Shown: positions 23,740-35,818 of the stretch, one piece after another
Layout: every line of letters starts with the position of its first letter
Position numbering within the stretch: the first letter of the stretch is position 1
NCBI RefSeq assembly: GCF_026210795.1
Contig: NC_089433.1
Coordinates: forward strand, 3,807,001 to 3,871,000
Length of the DNA: 64,000 nucleotides
From: Rhizophagus irregularis
Lineage: Eukaryota; Glomeromycota; Glomeromycetes; Glomerales; Glomeraceae
Direction of reading: 5' to 3'
The notes under the pieces: generated by a model
What the model was told of the DNA's origin: nothing
Database searches by the model: none
The model's input: the letters and a program-made list of their open reading frames with translations, nothing else
Translations under genes and position numbers: made by a program

Positions 23740-24300
23740 AAAAAGCCATCCAGATTCAATCCGGTTGGCTTCAGCTGAATCCGGACGATAATCCGAATCC
23801 AAAATTCAACAGATTATCCAAACTTTCACAGATCCATCCTAGAAAATTTCATTATAATTTTTATTTGAAATTGAAATATAAACATACAAACATACAATTT
23901 AAACAAAAAAAAGTTTTGTTAAGCCCTTTTGCGGAATTTACATTTAATTTTGTATTTATTATTCTTTATCTTTAAAAATTTATAAATGTGCTGATATACT
24001 TATTAATATTTATAAATTAACTATTTAACACACTTTTTCCCGTTGAGTCTATTCTATTTATTGTTCAATAAATATGAATGTGGTTTGACTGATCTGATTA
24101 TCAATTCTTCTTGTGACGTTATTAAGATTTAAGGAAAAACTGCAACGTTGATAATCGATCTGATCATACAATTATATAATTTTTATACGGATTACAATTC
24201 GTTAATCCGGATGATCTCCCATACGGTGTACCGTTTTATTACGGATATCAGATGAGCTGGGATCTATCCGGATTTATCGGATTCAGGATTGTCAAAATAA
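23740..24300. repeat. Possible non-autonomous element rich in ATCCGG at both ends
   Basis: ATCCGG/ATCCAGA/ATCCGAAT words cluster at 23740-23850 and, mainly in the opposite sense, at 24190-24300. This gives an imperfect terminal inverted appearance around about 350 bases of plain AT-rich DNA. The same words recur near 9615 and at 63330-63440. Boundaries and class are not resolved. Confidence 0.4.
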
Positions 24301-25140
24301 TCCAAAGTTTTATTATGATTTGAGATTTGGGCTTTAAAATGAGCATGAAAAACTCATTATTGAAAGACAAATTTTCATACATCATCTTAAATATTATGAA
24401 AGTTGTTATTTTACATCTCTATTATAATAATAAGATCGTCAATAACCTAAAAAATTATCTGGTAAGTCAAAAATACACATATTTTAAAATTTTCTTGATG
24501 AAAATTAAAATAATGTGAAAATGGCCATCATTTCGATTTTGGTAGTATTTCTAAGATAAAGCTTTAGTATTGACATTTAAAATAAAAATATTTAAAACTT
24601 TGGCATTTTTTATAAAAGAGGTATATATTGCTTACAGAAATGCAAAAAAATTTCCAATTCAATTAGAAAATTCTTAAAAATTTGACTCAAGAAAAAAGTT
24701 AAAACCCTCATAATAAATTTAATTATAATGGGAGATATTTTTGGTAATAAAATAAAAATAATGTTAGTATTTGGAATTACTTTTTTTCATTGTTTTTTAA
24801 ATGAGCATTCCACTGTTTAATTTAGTATAAAAAGCAATACTCTAATTGGGATAGTAATGAAGTTATGATCAAATTAAGAAGCGGTATTCTCACCGCCATT
24901 ATTTTCGCCAGAGACTATATCTTTTATATAATTAAAATTTCATTTTTGTTATAATAATTTTTTCTATTCAATTTGAAATAAGATGAAACAATACTTTTAA
25001 ACATAAATCAATAATTTAGGTTGCATTTCCAATTGAATTTATTTTTTCTGATGTGTTGATAGTTGATACAATATCGGTAGCTGATTCTTTACTTAGAAGG
25101 TTGATAGTAAACAATGTTGTTGTACTTTTTATTATTTTTT
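24301..25140. other. Intergenic, nothing recognised
   Basis: Short ORFs only (for example 24327-24518) without family features. Confidence 0.35.
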
Positions 25141-25360
25141 AATCAAATACCAGGATATCATATAAGACACATTTTAGTACTTCTATTTCTTTCATATACA
25201 AATCATCGATAGTTGAAATTAGAACCATTAAATTTGTGCAAAAATTCAAAGTATAATATCAGTATTTTTATAAATAATCTACTACTTCTTGGAAGTTGGA
25301 ATTAAACTCATCTGCAGCCCTACTTATTCAACAAAAGAATAATACTACCATATTACATTA
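25140..25360 (-). pseudogene. Highly decayed BTB-BACK fragment
   Basis: Minus-strand matches to the start of exon 2 (YYGSIILLLNK-like, AADEF, LQEVVDYL) and to the BACK segment (ISTIDDLYMKEIEVLKCVL-like), with the sequence between them shortened. No frame is open. It lies just downstream of the gene ending at 25576. Confidence 0.55.
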
Positions 25361-25575
25361 GAAATTTAAAAAGTCATAATAAATATTCAAAATTCGCTCT
25401 ATGATTTTTATTGTGAAGAGTATAGTATCTTCGGTGAAAAAAAAAAATTTATTTTTCTTGATTAGAATTTATGTGGAGCTTTCGAAAAAATTTATTATGG
25501 AAATATTCATTATATCAAAAAATTTTATTTTAACCAATTGACATCTTAAATCTAACAATATTAATAAAAGCACGC

Positions 25576-27158
25576 TTATCTCTTTGTGATTTGAAAAACT
25601 TCATAATCTTCTATGATAAAGTCTCCATCAATATCTTTTACTCTTTTTTCATAATTACTTTTTCTATATCTAAAATTATCATAATCTATAGACTCATTTC
25701 TAGCCCATATACTAAAATCACAAAAATCCGGACCATTTATTTTGCAATAATACAAAGCACGATCTTCATTTACTATATTGCTAATGATTGCACATTGTGC
25801 ATTTTTATTTTTAAATGAAAAAATAAAACTATCTTTAGTATTAACTAAACCACCAGAAGATTCCCATTTTAAAGGGTTGTACCCACCAAGAATTTCTTCG
25901 GTTCCTTTTACTTTCATAAAAGTAACAGTATAAGGCTTACCATCACATAATTGATGAAACCTTTTAGGAGTGAATCCATCTCGGCTTCCTCTTATTAATA
26001 ATTGAAATTTGTATGGTAAATATAGTTCTCTTAAATGAGAAAAATTACTATTAACATCTACTTTATTGATCCACCTTGAAATAATTGAAACTATACTTAA
26101 ATCAGTAATTTTTGAATCAATAATCCCATCAAATCTAATATTTCTAGGAAGCAAAATATTATCAGTTGGTTCACTTTCGGGATCTAAATGAGAATTTAAT
26201 AAATTTTCATAAATTTCGCGTTTTAAGAGCTTTTTATAAGGACGAACTTTTTGTAAAAATTCTTTGGATGATAAACTAAAAAATCTAATTAAAGGTAAAC
26301 AATGTTGTAAAGTGTTTTCCATTGTTTTAGAATCTTCATCTGACCAAGTAGTAGGATCTGGATTAAGTGTAGGATTTTGTGCAAGACCCCATTTTAGTAA
26401 ATGCTCCCAAATCTCGATTTCTTTCATTTGTAAATCATCTTTTTTGATAAATTGAACTAAAGCTTTTTCAGAAATTGAAGTAAAGTCAAGTGATTTAAAT
26501 ATTTTTACTGGAGATTTTACCATCAAATCTGTACAAAATTGTTGAAGTTCTATTAAAGAATCAAATTGAAAACTTGTTTGATAAATAAGTTCAAAATGTT
26601 GTTCCATCCATTCGGATTTATTTTCAATCAAATATTTTTGCAAATAATTAATTAATTCTTGAAGTAGTAGTTCATCTGCAGCTAGTAAAATTTTAAAAAT
26701 TTCTGAAGTTTCTTGCCCATTTAACGAAAGGATACCACCATAAATATACCTATTCAAGATATCATTAGAATTATATTTATTATGTAATATATCAAAATCA
26801 CTGTGAAATTTAAGGATGGTAACGGTCATTAACCGGTCAATGGCTCGTGACCGGTATCGGTTGGTCACCGAGCGACGCCATTCTTAATAAAATTATAAAC
26901 TCACCTTAAAATAATTTTAAAGACATCTGACGATATATTTGGTATTTTAATAAAAGTTAAACTATTATCGTTATTCTTTTTATTGACAGTTAAAATTCGT
27001 CGTAAATATGGAGAACGGTAACACAGAATATTCATATGAGCACGAAATATTTTTGCATTAAGATCATCACCAACTTCAATAGTAATATCATAATATTCAT
27101 CATCTTCCAACAATTCAATGTAATTTTGACTTAATTTCGAAAAAAATTGAGTAGACAT
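25576..27158 (-). CDS. BTB-BACK-TLDc protein, 475 aa
   Basis: Exon 1 is 26905-27158, the intron 26750-26904 (155 nt, GTGAGT to ATAG) and exon 2 25576-26749; spliced frame 1428 nt. BTB: MSTQFFSKLSQNYIELL, DDEYYDITIEVGDD, RYIYGG across the splice. BACK: SEKALVQFIKKDDLQMKE, LIRFFSLSSKEF. TLDc: HLRELYLPYKFQLLIRG, GSRDGFTPKRFHQLCD, ILGGYNPLKW, DSFIFSF, IEDYEVFQITKR. The intron is about twice the usual length because of a 70-bp inserted element (26814-26883). The exon-2 product resembles the minus-strand series at 36-48 kb more than its neighbours. An open frame also continues upstream into the intron (from 26868); the spliced model is preferred. It is head-to-head with the copy at 27363. Confidence 0.9.
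26814..26883. mobile_element. 70-bp MITE with TTAA flanks, inside an intron
   Basis: Starts GGATGGTAACGGTCA, ends in the complement of GAATGGCGTCG, and contains GGTCA/TGACC motifs. TTAA occurs directly on both sides (26810-26813 and 26884-26887), the target duplication typical of piggyBac-type elements. It lies between donor and acceptor of the gene at 25576-27158. Relatives: 20979-21094 and 52147-52524. Confidence 0.65.
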
Positions 27159-27292
27159 TTTGTTGATTTTTTTTTTTTAAGGTCTAATATTTATAATTAA
27201 TTCAGATATATCTATGCATAATAGTACAATTTCCTATTATATATAAGTATGGTAAAACAAGCCGCAGGTTGGCGCTGTACATCAATATTTAA

Positions 27293-27352
27293 TTTGACCA
27301 TATTTGAAACTAATTATAAATGTTAAATACCCTCATTCTTCCGTATTTTAAA
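27293..27352 (+). promoter_or_regulatory. Group A bipartite upstream motif
   Basis: TTTGACCATATTTGAA at 27293-27308 and TTCTTCCGTATTTTAAA at 27336-27352, just before the ATG at 27363. The downstream gene copy is broken, so the promoter outlived the reading frame. Confidence 0.5.
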
Positions 27353-27362
27353 ACAAACAAAA

Positions 27363-28854
27363 ATGTCTACTCAATTTTTTTCGAAATTAAGTCAAAATTA
27401 TATCGAATTATTAAAAGATGATGAATACTATGATATTACAATTGAAGTTGGCGAAGATCCTAACGTAAAAATATTCCGTGCTCACATGAATATTTTGTGT
27501 TACCGTTCTCCATATTTACGACGAATTGTAGCTTCTAATAAAAAGAACAACAATAGCGTATTAGCTCATATTAAACTATCAAATATTTCACCGGAAATAT
27601 TTCAAATTTTTCTAGAGTAAGTAAATAAGTAAATTAAACGTGGATAATATATTATTTCTAATATTTATTTGATTTTTGTAATATAGGTATATTTATGGTG
27701 GTATTCTTTCATTGAATGTGGATAACGCTTCAGACTTTTTTAAAATTTTGACCTCGGCAGATAACTTTCACCTTCAGGAATTAGTTAATTACTTACAAAA
27801 ATATTTAATTGAAAATAAGTCTGAATGGATAGTACAAAATTTTGAATTTACTCAACAAATTAGTTCAAAATCTGATAATTTATTAGAGCTACAAGAATTT
27901 TGTACAAAATTAATAGCTCAATCTCCCGAAAAATTACTTTTATCATTTAACTTCATCTCACTTTCTAAAAAATCTTTAATTTCACTTATTAAAAGGGATG
28001 ATTTACAAATGAAAGAGGTTGAAGTATGGGAACATGTATTAGAATGGGGACTTGCACAAAATCAAACCCTAATTCCAGATCCTAAAACTTGGTCAGATGA
28101 TGATTTCAAATAAATGGAATATACCTTAGAACATTGTTTACCTTTAGTTAGATTTTTTAGTTTATCATCTAAAGAATTCTCACAAAAAGTTCGTCCATAT
28201 CAAAAACTCTTTAGCCGACAACTTTATGAAGAAATAGTAGATTCTTTTATGGATCCCGATAGTAAACCGAATGCAAACATTTTGCTTCCCAGAAATATTA
28301 AAATTGAGAAAATTATTGATTCAAAAATCGTTACTAATTTGAGTATTGTTAAAACTATTTTGAGACAAATTGATAAAATGAATATCAGAAATAATTTTGC
28401 ACATTTGAAAGAATCGTACAAATTTAAATTATTATTAAGAGGAAGCCGTGATGGATTTACACCTAAAAAATTCCATGAATTATGCGATGGTAAATCTAAT
28501 ACTGTTATTTTAATTAAAATAGAGGGAACAGAGGAGATTGTCGGGGGATACAATCCGTTAATATGGAAATCTTCTGGTTTATGGGTTGAAACTTAAGAAA
28601 GTTTTATTTTTTCTTTTAAAAATAATGATGTTAATGGTTCGATTATTAGTAGTGTACAAGATGCAAATCATGCAGTATTTTATGATGCTGAGCATGGGCC
28701 ACAATTTGGTTGTGATATTTATATATATTCTTCCAATGAATCTACTGATTATAGTACAATTAGTTGCGATGAGGAATATTATGATAAAATGATAAGAGAT
28801 ACTAATAATGTATTTTCTATAGAAGATTATGAAGTATTTCAAATTTTGAGATAA
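27363..28854 (+). pseudogene. BTB-BACK-TLDc gene with two nonsense codons
   Basis: Exon 1 is 27363-27616, the intron 27617-27686 and exon 2 27687-28854. The total of 1422 nt keeps one frame throughout. Two in-frame TAA codons break it: at 28111-28113 (the paralogue at 21247 has AAC) and at 28594-28596 (the paralogue has AAA). Everything between and after them is still family-like (EHCLPLVRFFSLSSKEF, GSRDGFTPKKFHELCD, IEDYEVFQILR), and the splice sites are intact. The absence of frameshifts points to recent inactivation. A truncated BTB-BACK protein could still be made up to the first stop. Confidence 0.85.
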
Positions 28855-29420
28855 ATGTTTTAAATTAGATAGATGATGTTACCGGGTTTTAAATTTCTGC
28901 ATTATTCATTTTATACAAGCTTATTAACAAAGATATGACGTTTCTCTTTCTTAAAATAAATTTTTATTTCAACCGTACTAATATAATGAGTATTACTATC
29001 AAATTAATAACGGAATAATTAATCTCACCCGGATTTTTCATTCAAAAATAGTAGACTCTTTATTAAAAATCATCGCATCATTGATGATTTATTTCATGTC
29101 CAAGAGATACTCCTGTATATGAAACAGTATGTGAATAGTTGTTAGAATAATAAACGAGCAAATGTCAAGCCGTTGCGACACATTAACCAAAAAGCTATTA
29201 TGAACTGAATTAAAATTCAAAATAATCCGCATTTTCATCATTCCAATATCATTTGCTTTAACGTTTTAGTAACACCTAAATTTTATATTTTCAATTAATT
29301 ACAATTTATTGTTTAGTATACTATTATCTCAACTTATAAAAAATAATACTAACGTTCTGTGTAAATATTGGTAGTTAAAAGTAATTTTTGAATAAATAAA
29401 TAAATAAAGGTAAAAAAAAT
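28855..29420. other. Convergent intergenic region, nothing recognised
   Basis: 3' flanks of two broken genes; no ORF or repeat supported. Confidence 0.4.
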
Positions 29421-30993
29421 TCATGAATAAATATTCATCAGTCGAAATACTTCATATTCCTCAGCGTAAAATCTATCCTCAGTTTCTCTAATCGGTTTTT
29501 CATAAGAATTTTTACAAGCATAACATTAATTAGTACTAAGTGTATTAATATCTAATCCCCATAAAATAAGGTCTCCATTACCAAATGATGGACCATAATA
29601 AGATCTATTATCTATAGTATGGCGATTATCAACTATATAATTTTCACTTCTGTTATTATTAAAAGAAAATATAAAACTATCTTTAGTATTACTATATCTA
29701 TAAGCAGATTTCCATGTGATCGGATTATATCCTCCAAGAATTTCGTTACTACCTTTCACTTTAGCAATTGTAACAGTACGAGATTGAAGATCACAAAATT
29801 TATGAAACTTTTCAATCCCGGGATCCACGGAATAATAATTTGAATTCATATGGTAACTTTAATTTATCAGTAATTTCTAATTCTAATCCATTGACCCATT
29901 TTGAGATTGTTTCGGAATGCTGATAGGTAATAATATTTGAATCAATACCACTTGAGTTAATATTTCTTGGTATACGAGATTTTGATTCACCTTTCTTATT
30001 ATCAGGATTCAAGAGACTCAATTATAAATCATCATATAATTCTGTTGGTAAAACTTTTCTGTAAGGATCTAATAAATGGAATGCATTTCTGAAAGGTATT
30101 CTTCAAGTATTGAAATCTTCTTCTGAATAGTCATTAACGTTAGAAGGCAGTTCTGCTGAATTTTGAGCAATTCCCCATTTAAGTACATATTCCCAAACTA
30201 GATATTCGTCCATTTGAAGATTATCATCCTGAATAACCGAAATTAAACGATTTTTCGGAATTGAAGTAAAATTTTGCGATTTGAATATCTTGTCAGGTTC
30301 ATTAGATATTTTAGATATTACACAATTACAATACTTCTGAAGATCCAGAAAAGAATCATTTTCAAAACTTGTTCGACATATCAGATCAAAATTTTGTTCC
30401 ATCCAGTTTGAATTGTTTTCCATTAAAAAGGATTGAATATGGATAACTAACTCCTGAAGACCTAATTCATTAGCGGCAACTAATAATTTAATTATATTTG
30501 ACGCATCATGTTCTTTTAAAGAAAGTCTTCTGCCATAAATGTACCTTGAAAACAGAAATATAATAAATATAATAGTATATTGATAAAAAAAAAAGTAACG
30601 ACACCTTAATTCAATTAGGGTTTACTTTAAAATAATTTCAAAAATTTCCGGTAAAATATTAGGTAGTTCAATACGTGACAAGGTCCCATCATTATTTTTT
30701 TTATTAGTCGACAACTTTCTTCGTAGGTAATGAGAACGGTAACTTAAAATAACCGTTTGAGCGTGAAATGTTTTTACATGGGGGTTATCACCGACTTCAA
30801 TATTAACATCATAATATTCGTCATCATCCAAAATTTCAAGGAAATTTTGTGATAATTTTGGCGAAAATTTAAAATTATCAATAATGTTCATTTCTGCATT
30901 TTCAATAACTGCCGAATCATCATCCCACTTTTGCAAAATGAATTGTTGATTCTTGCCACCATGCTTATCCCACAAGTGGATGATGTTAGTCCC
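29421..30993 (-). pseudogene. Decayed BTB-BACK-TLDc gene fused in frame to a lectin exon
   Basis: Exon 30626-30993 begins with beta-trefoil lectin text (LWDKHGGKNQQFILQKW) and continues in the same open frame into a BTB start (MNIIDNFKFSPKLSQNF, DDDEYYDVNIEVGDN). After an intron (30545-30625) the next exon gives YIYGRRLSLKE, BACK text (KNRLISVIQDDNLQMDE, WEYVLKWGIAQN) and TLDc text (LLFRGSRD, ILGGYNPITW, DSFIFSFNNN, EEYEVF). A missing base near 30103 shifts the frame, a stop interrupts near 30020, the GFTPEKF segment is damaged near 29830, and another stop lies at 29526. The TLDc ending differs from the neighbours, so this is a separate subfamily. Confidence 0.75.
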
Positions 30994-31048
30994 CTATAAA
31001 AATACAAGTTAAAAAAAAATTATTATTATTATAATCTCTAATATTATA

Positions 31049-31672
31049 TCAAGAAAAGCAATTTAGATAGCATACCGAGACATCAAGGACAAAATTTCGA
31101 TTAAATTTCAAATAGAAAGAATTGTCCTCATAGTTGTATTCCCATTCTTGACCGCGAGAAGGTTCATCATGCTTATGCTTATGGTATTGAACAATTCTCG
31201 TACCTTTATGATAATTAAAATACTTTAATTGTGGAATTAGAGAAAACAAAATAATATTCACTAAATAACTCACCAGTTTGGCATTTCGCTTAATTATCAA
31301 AGAAAATTTTTTTTTGATTTAGAAATTAGAAGATTTGATTTCACTAATTAAATTACGTTGTTACATACCTCCGACAACATCAAGCACGAAGCCAGGTCTT
31401 TTATTCACAATAAATCCACCATTAAAATACCAGAGTTGCATATCAACCTAAACATGGAGAAAATAAAAACAATCGATTAATAAGCAATAATCACACTATA
31501 ATCACACGTTATTATTCTATTAAAATCTAATGTCAACATTACGTTGGGATCATGCTCGGATTTCTTACTACGTTGGATAATTTCAATTTTCAACAGAACT
31601 ACAAAAAGAGCCATCTTTAACTTCAAGAACTTTCCCAGAATGTTGAGCTATAATCCAATAATAGTTAGTCAT
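31049..31672 (-). pseudogene. Decayed beta-trefoil (ricin-B-type/CBM13) lectin gene, 5' exons
   Basis: Minus-strand exon-like segments: 31543-31672 (ATG at 31672; start NYYWIIAQHSGKVLEV), 31369-31447 (MQLWYFNGG, GFVLDVVGG), a damaged one near 31260-31315 (KRNAKLV without a usable acceptor and with an extra base) and 31076-31222 (YFNYHKGTRIVQYHK, GQEWEY, FVLDVS). The next exon is the fusion exon at 30993. Repeated LDV and QxW-like motifs are those of a beta-trefoil carbohydrate-binding fold. A frameshift in the first segment and the lost acceptor make the gene non-functional as it stands. There is no signal peptide at the visible start. Confidence 0.65.
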
Positions 31673-31679
31673 TTTTAGA

Positions 31680-33470
31680 ATAAATTCAGAATAAATTCAG
31701 CAAGGGAAAGTATCAAAAAAAATTTTCTATACCGAGTAAGTATTTTGTACATATTTTATTCGGCAAACGGAAAATCATTTAGCCAATTGCAAAAGTCACG
31801 CGCCCTAACACATGATCTTGATGTCCATAAATTAAATCTAAAAACACAAACAAAATTAATAATTATTTATGACGATAAATATAAGATTAATGTGTATTAT
31901 ATTATGCAAAAACTGATTAATTAATCATTTTTTATTTGGCGAGAAAATAATAGAGATTTGAATGATCTAACTTTAAATAGATCGATATTATTCTAATAGA
32001 TTAAATCTTGAATTTTATTATTATTGATCAGATCAGACTTAAAAATTATATAATGTCCTGTCCATCATTCACAAGCCATTTGGAATATATTTTCAGTGAG
32101 CAGATAATACAAGGTTAATTACATATCATGCTTCGAATTATCGTAATCTACCCTTTGAAATGAGGTATTACACGACATTTCTGTTATTTTGTATAAAAAG
32201 AAAAATCTCAAAATTGCATCAACTAATAATCTTACTTTGTCAGTTTCTGGTATTAATAACCCCGAAAAATCAATTGAAGAGACAAACAAGAATTATTTAC
32301 GATTATCATTTTTCAAGTAAAACATTGATTCGTACTATTCCAGATATTAAATTGATTTAACATTTAATTCTTTCACTGACATTAAATTTTATTTAATTCT
32401 TTAAAAGGTAATCTGTTTACAAGACATTTTTGTTATTCTGTATAATATTCGTGAGACATAAAAAACAAAATGGATTTTTGAATGATGACGATTGATATTA
32501 TATAATATGTTATTATATACTTATGCGTGATTTATTCTTATATTTTATGTTTTTGAAATTTAATATAGTTTTCTTTTAAATTCAAAGTGGTAAATAACAT
32601 TTGATAAAGTTTATATATCATTTTTTAAAAAAAAATGTCATTTGCAAATGACAAATGATAAAATGACATAATTTTGTCATTTCTAATTGTTTGATGATGA
32701 TATTGATGGTATAATAATGTCAATTCTGAAATCTATATAGATCATTTAGATAGTGAAAATTATATAGGCGAATCTGACAAAAGACCAAATGATTTTGAAT
32801 TGGGTATTCATCCAGCAGATAACATGTTAGCTAAATGGAAATTACTTAGTTTTATTTGATAAGTCTTCAGAAACACCAGTTTATGTTGATACAATGATAA
32901 ATTTAGATTAAAATTGTTATTAAACAAATAAGGCTTACATTGTTACAAAATAAATAATGTTACAACCTAATGAATGTTACATACACACTGTAAATCAAAA
33001 TGTATTAGTACCCAAACGAGAATTGACTGTGGCTAGGACATACGTTCCACAGTTATATCGTTCATCATTTAGTCTATAATTCCAATGTCATACTATCTCG
33101 TTCAATAACTACTGCAAGGTAACTTAATTTAAAAAAAAATGTGTAAATTTCTGAGATTGAAAAATAACTTCGGCCTAATATGTAATGACAAAAGGTTTTT
33201 TATACTATTTATTCTCATGATATACGACACATCATTACATTTAACTCTTATGAATCATATTAAGCTACTTTATATGTTGTTTATCGTGAGAATAAATAAT
33301 AATAGTAATAACATAAAATATTTAAATAGCTTATAAACTTTATGTGATCTCGTTCTTCTCTAAATAAGTCTTCCTGAATAATATTTAGTAAACATTAATC
33401 ATGTTAGGTATTAAAAAAAATTTATTTGTCTCGCGTGAATATAAACAAAAAAAAACCAGAGAAAGAAGCT
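31680..33470. other. Intergenic, nothing recognised
   Basis: About 1.8 kb of AT-rich DNA with unsupported short ORFs (32160-32360, 33139-33336). A short palindrome-like stretch with ATGACAAATGATAAAATGACAT lies near 32640-32680. Confidence 0.4.
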
Positions 33471-33479
33471 GACAAGATA

Positions 33480-34440
33480 GAGGTAAGAAGAATTTTAGTA
33501 TATGAACTTACGTTATCTTAATTTCTTGTATTAACTTAATTAAAATTTGTAGGGATTACAAAGAAAATGCAAACATCCTTTGTGAAAGAAAATGAGAATG
33601 AAGGTAATCATAACTTTTCATGATTATTTGTCAACTTCTTGCGTGCATCAAATAAATAAAGTCTCTTATAACCTTGATTGCAAATTTTGATCTTCCAAGC
33701 TTCGTACGTGAAAGTCCTGTTCTCACTAATGACATGAAAAATCGAAAATATTTGGACTATTTCTTGACAAGTTTCTGCAGAACAGGATTCGATCTTAATG
33801 TCATAACTCCATAGATTACTTCTTATCCTGATGGGTATTCCTTGAAGAATAAGATGACAATATGATGTATAGATGGATTCAATGGTTAAAGAACAATGCA
33901 GACGTAGACATGATGATGGAACAGAGGGTAGAGAAACTGATGTATTACAACTCAAGTAACACTTGAAGCTGCAAGATATTTATGTAATCAATTCACTCTG
34001 GAATCTATATTCATGAATGTCATTGCAATATTCATAATAAGGATTGGCAAGGATGCTCATGCATCATAATTTTTCAACTTCCAAGTGAGAGGGTTAAACT
34101 ACAAAATTATTATATTAATTTAGAAGGTAGTGAGTTGTCGTAATGGAAAATTTTCAGAATTATTAAGAAGAAAGTGGTTTGTTCAAGAACATCAATTATC
34201 TAATCATAATGAGGTTATTCATGCTTATAATTATGTTGGGAAGGAACAAGCTAAAAGAATTGCAGATTCACATCACCCACCATGAGATCAGTTAGCTGCA
34301 GTTCATGATTGTGGGGAGAAATTCTTGATTCTGCAATTAAAGGAGTTATTATATTTCCAAAAACAGAAGTACTAAAAGAATATATACAAAGTCTAAAGTT
34401 AATTTTTAGCATCATATGCTTAATTATTCAATATCTTTAA
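33480..34440 (+). pseudogene. Possible decayed gene of unknown family
   Basis: Plus-strand segments read as formerly coding but shift frame and contain stops. One is IYIHECHCNIHNKDWQGC followed by SCIIIFQLPSERVKL, with a Cys/His spacing suggestive of metal binding (near 34004-34090). Another is RRKWFVQEHQLSNHNEVIHA followed by YVGKEQAKRIADSHHPP (34160-34290), then AAVHDCGEKFL. I do not recognise the family. Confidence 0.3.
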
Positions 34441-34562
34441 ATTTTTAAAAACTGAATTTGCTAGATTTTACAATGTAATAGCTAATATAGAAAAAATTAA
34501 AGTTACATCATGCTACTTCTATTGCTTCATAAATTCTAATATAAATACTAGGGAAACGGTAA

Positions 34563-34759
34563 ACCGTTACGTAGTCCGGAGCTTATCAGTATATAGGTAG
34601 ATAATCACATGCTCAATTAACCGATCGAGATAATTTTGTGTGATATAAGAACCAATTAAACGTCGACTCAAAGAACAAGCGGACGGACAACGGGATATTT
34701 TGTACCACCATGGATAGAACATAAAGAGTCCTTCGCTACGCTCCGGACTAATTAACGGT
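34563..34759. mobile_element. 197-bp MITE-like element with 20-bp terminal inverted repeats
   Basis: Left end ACCGTTACGTAGTCCGGAGC (34563-34582) and the complement of ACCGTTAATTAGTCCGGAGC at the right (34740-34759), 18 of 20 matching. GC-richer than its surroundings. The ORF across 34567-34767 simply reads through the element. No target-site duplication was identified. Confidence 0.6.
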
Positions 34760-34967
34760 GATAACATATTTTTATTGTATATGTTCTATGTAAGCACTGG
34801 ACATTTTTCACGTATGTTATTGATCACTTTATAATAGTGATACACAAATTTTGGTCACTTTATAATTAGTGATATACAAAATTTTTGATCACTTTATTAT
34901 AAAATAATAAATAAGATACACGAAAAAAGGTCTCAGTTGCTTACGTCATACATATCCAATAACTTTA

Positions 34968-35818
34968 TTATCAGTCATGTTTATGATAACTGATTTACAC
35001 TAGGATGCTACTCTATCATGTGGCCTTCGGCCATATGATATACGAGCATCCTTATCCTGGGCCACGGTCCAGATGCTTATCCTGGACCAGCAAATCTAAT
35101 TGGATAAGATTGGTTTGTGTAACATTTGCCTTAAGAAAAAACAATTCGCGTTTTTTTAAAAAAAAGTTATGAAATGCCTTTTTTTAAAAGCATTTAATAC
35201 TACCGTTTTAAAGTAATATGTTATTTAAAATTTGTATTTTGATATGCATTTTATTAAACTTTATTAATAAATAAGTAAAATTGCATATATAACTTTATAA
35301 AAAAGGTCTTTACATTATTTTTTACTGTAATTTTATTATTAAAATTATTTTAATGTTAATATCAAAACAAAAGTACGAAGTAATATTATATTAGCTTTAA
35401 AAGTAATGTTATAAATGTGTAATTTACTTAACCCCAAAACTTAAAAAAAAACACTTGATTTCCAGAATAATATTAATATATCATAAAACTTCTTCAAAAA
35501 GAAAATAAAAAACATTTAGCATTATCATAAAACTACAATAAATACAATTAAAATTAAAATATACAAGCTTAAATGAAATATGAAATACTAAGTACTAACA
35601 TACCACAAAAAGAATAGAGAAAGAGTGAAAGATAGGAAGAGTGAGAGATAAAATAAATTATGCCGGAGCTATGTAATAAAAGTGCTAGTAATTAGCCAAT
35701 CAAAAGTTGACTGGTCCAGAATAAGCATCTGGACCGGTGGATCAGGTTAAGGATGGCCTATGATATACATAGCAATCCTAGTGGTAAATCAGTTATCATC
35801 TACAACATGACTGATAAC
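34968..35818. mobile_element. 851-bp element with terminal inverted repeats over 100 bp long
   Basis: The left arm (34968-35090) begins TTATCAGTCATG, then GATAACTGATTTAC, ACTAGGATGCTA and GGTCCAGATGCTTATC. The right arm (35711-35818) is its imperfect complement. The left arm has an extra small palindrome (GTGGCCTTCGGCCATATGATAT) near 35019. The roughly 600 internal bases are AT-rich and encode nothing recognisable. A non-autonomous DNA transposon is likely. Confidence 0.7.

Noticed and set aside
27363-28854. Stop-codon read-through or RNA editing to rescue the two TAA codons
   Set aside because: No sequence signal supports it, and other copies in the cluster are ordinary pseudogenes.
33608-33955. 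115-aa minus-strand ORF
   Set aside because: It overlaps a plus-strand decayed gene, has no recognised domain, and is likely an antisense shadow.
34567-34767. 66-aa minus-strand ORF
   Set aside because: It coincides with the 197-bp inverted-repeat element.
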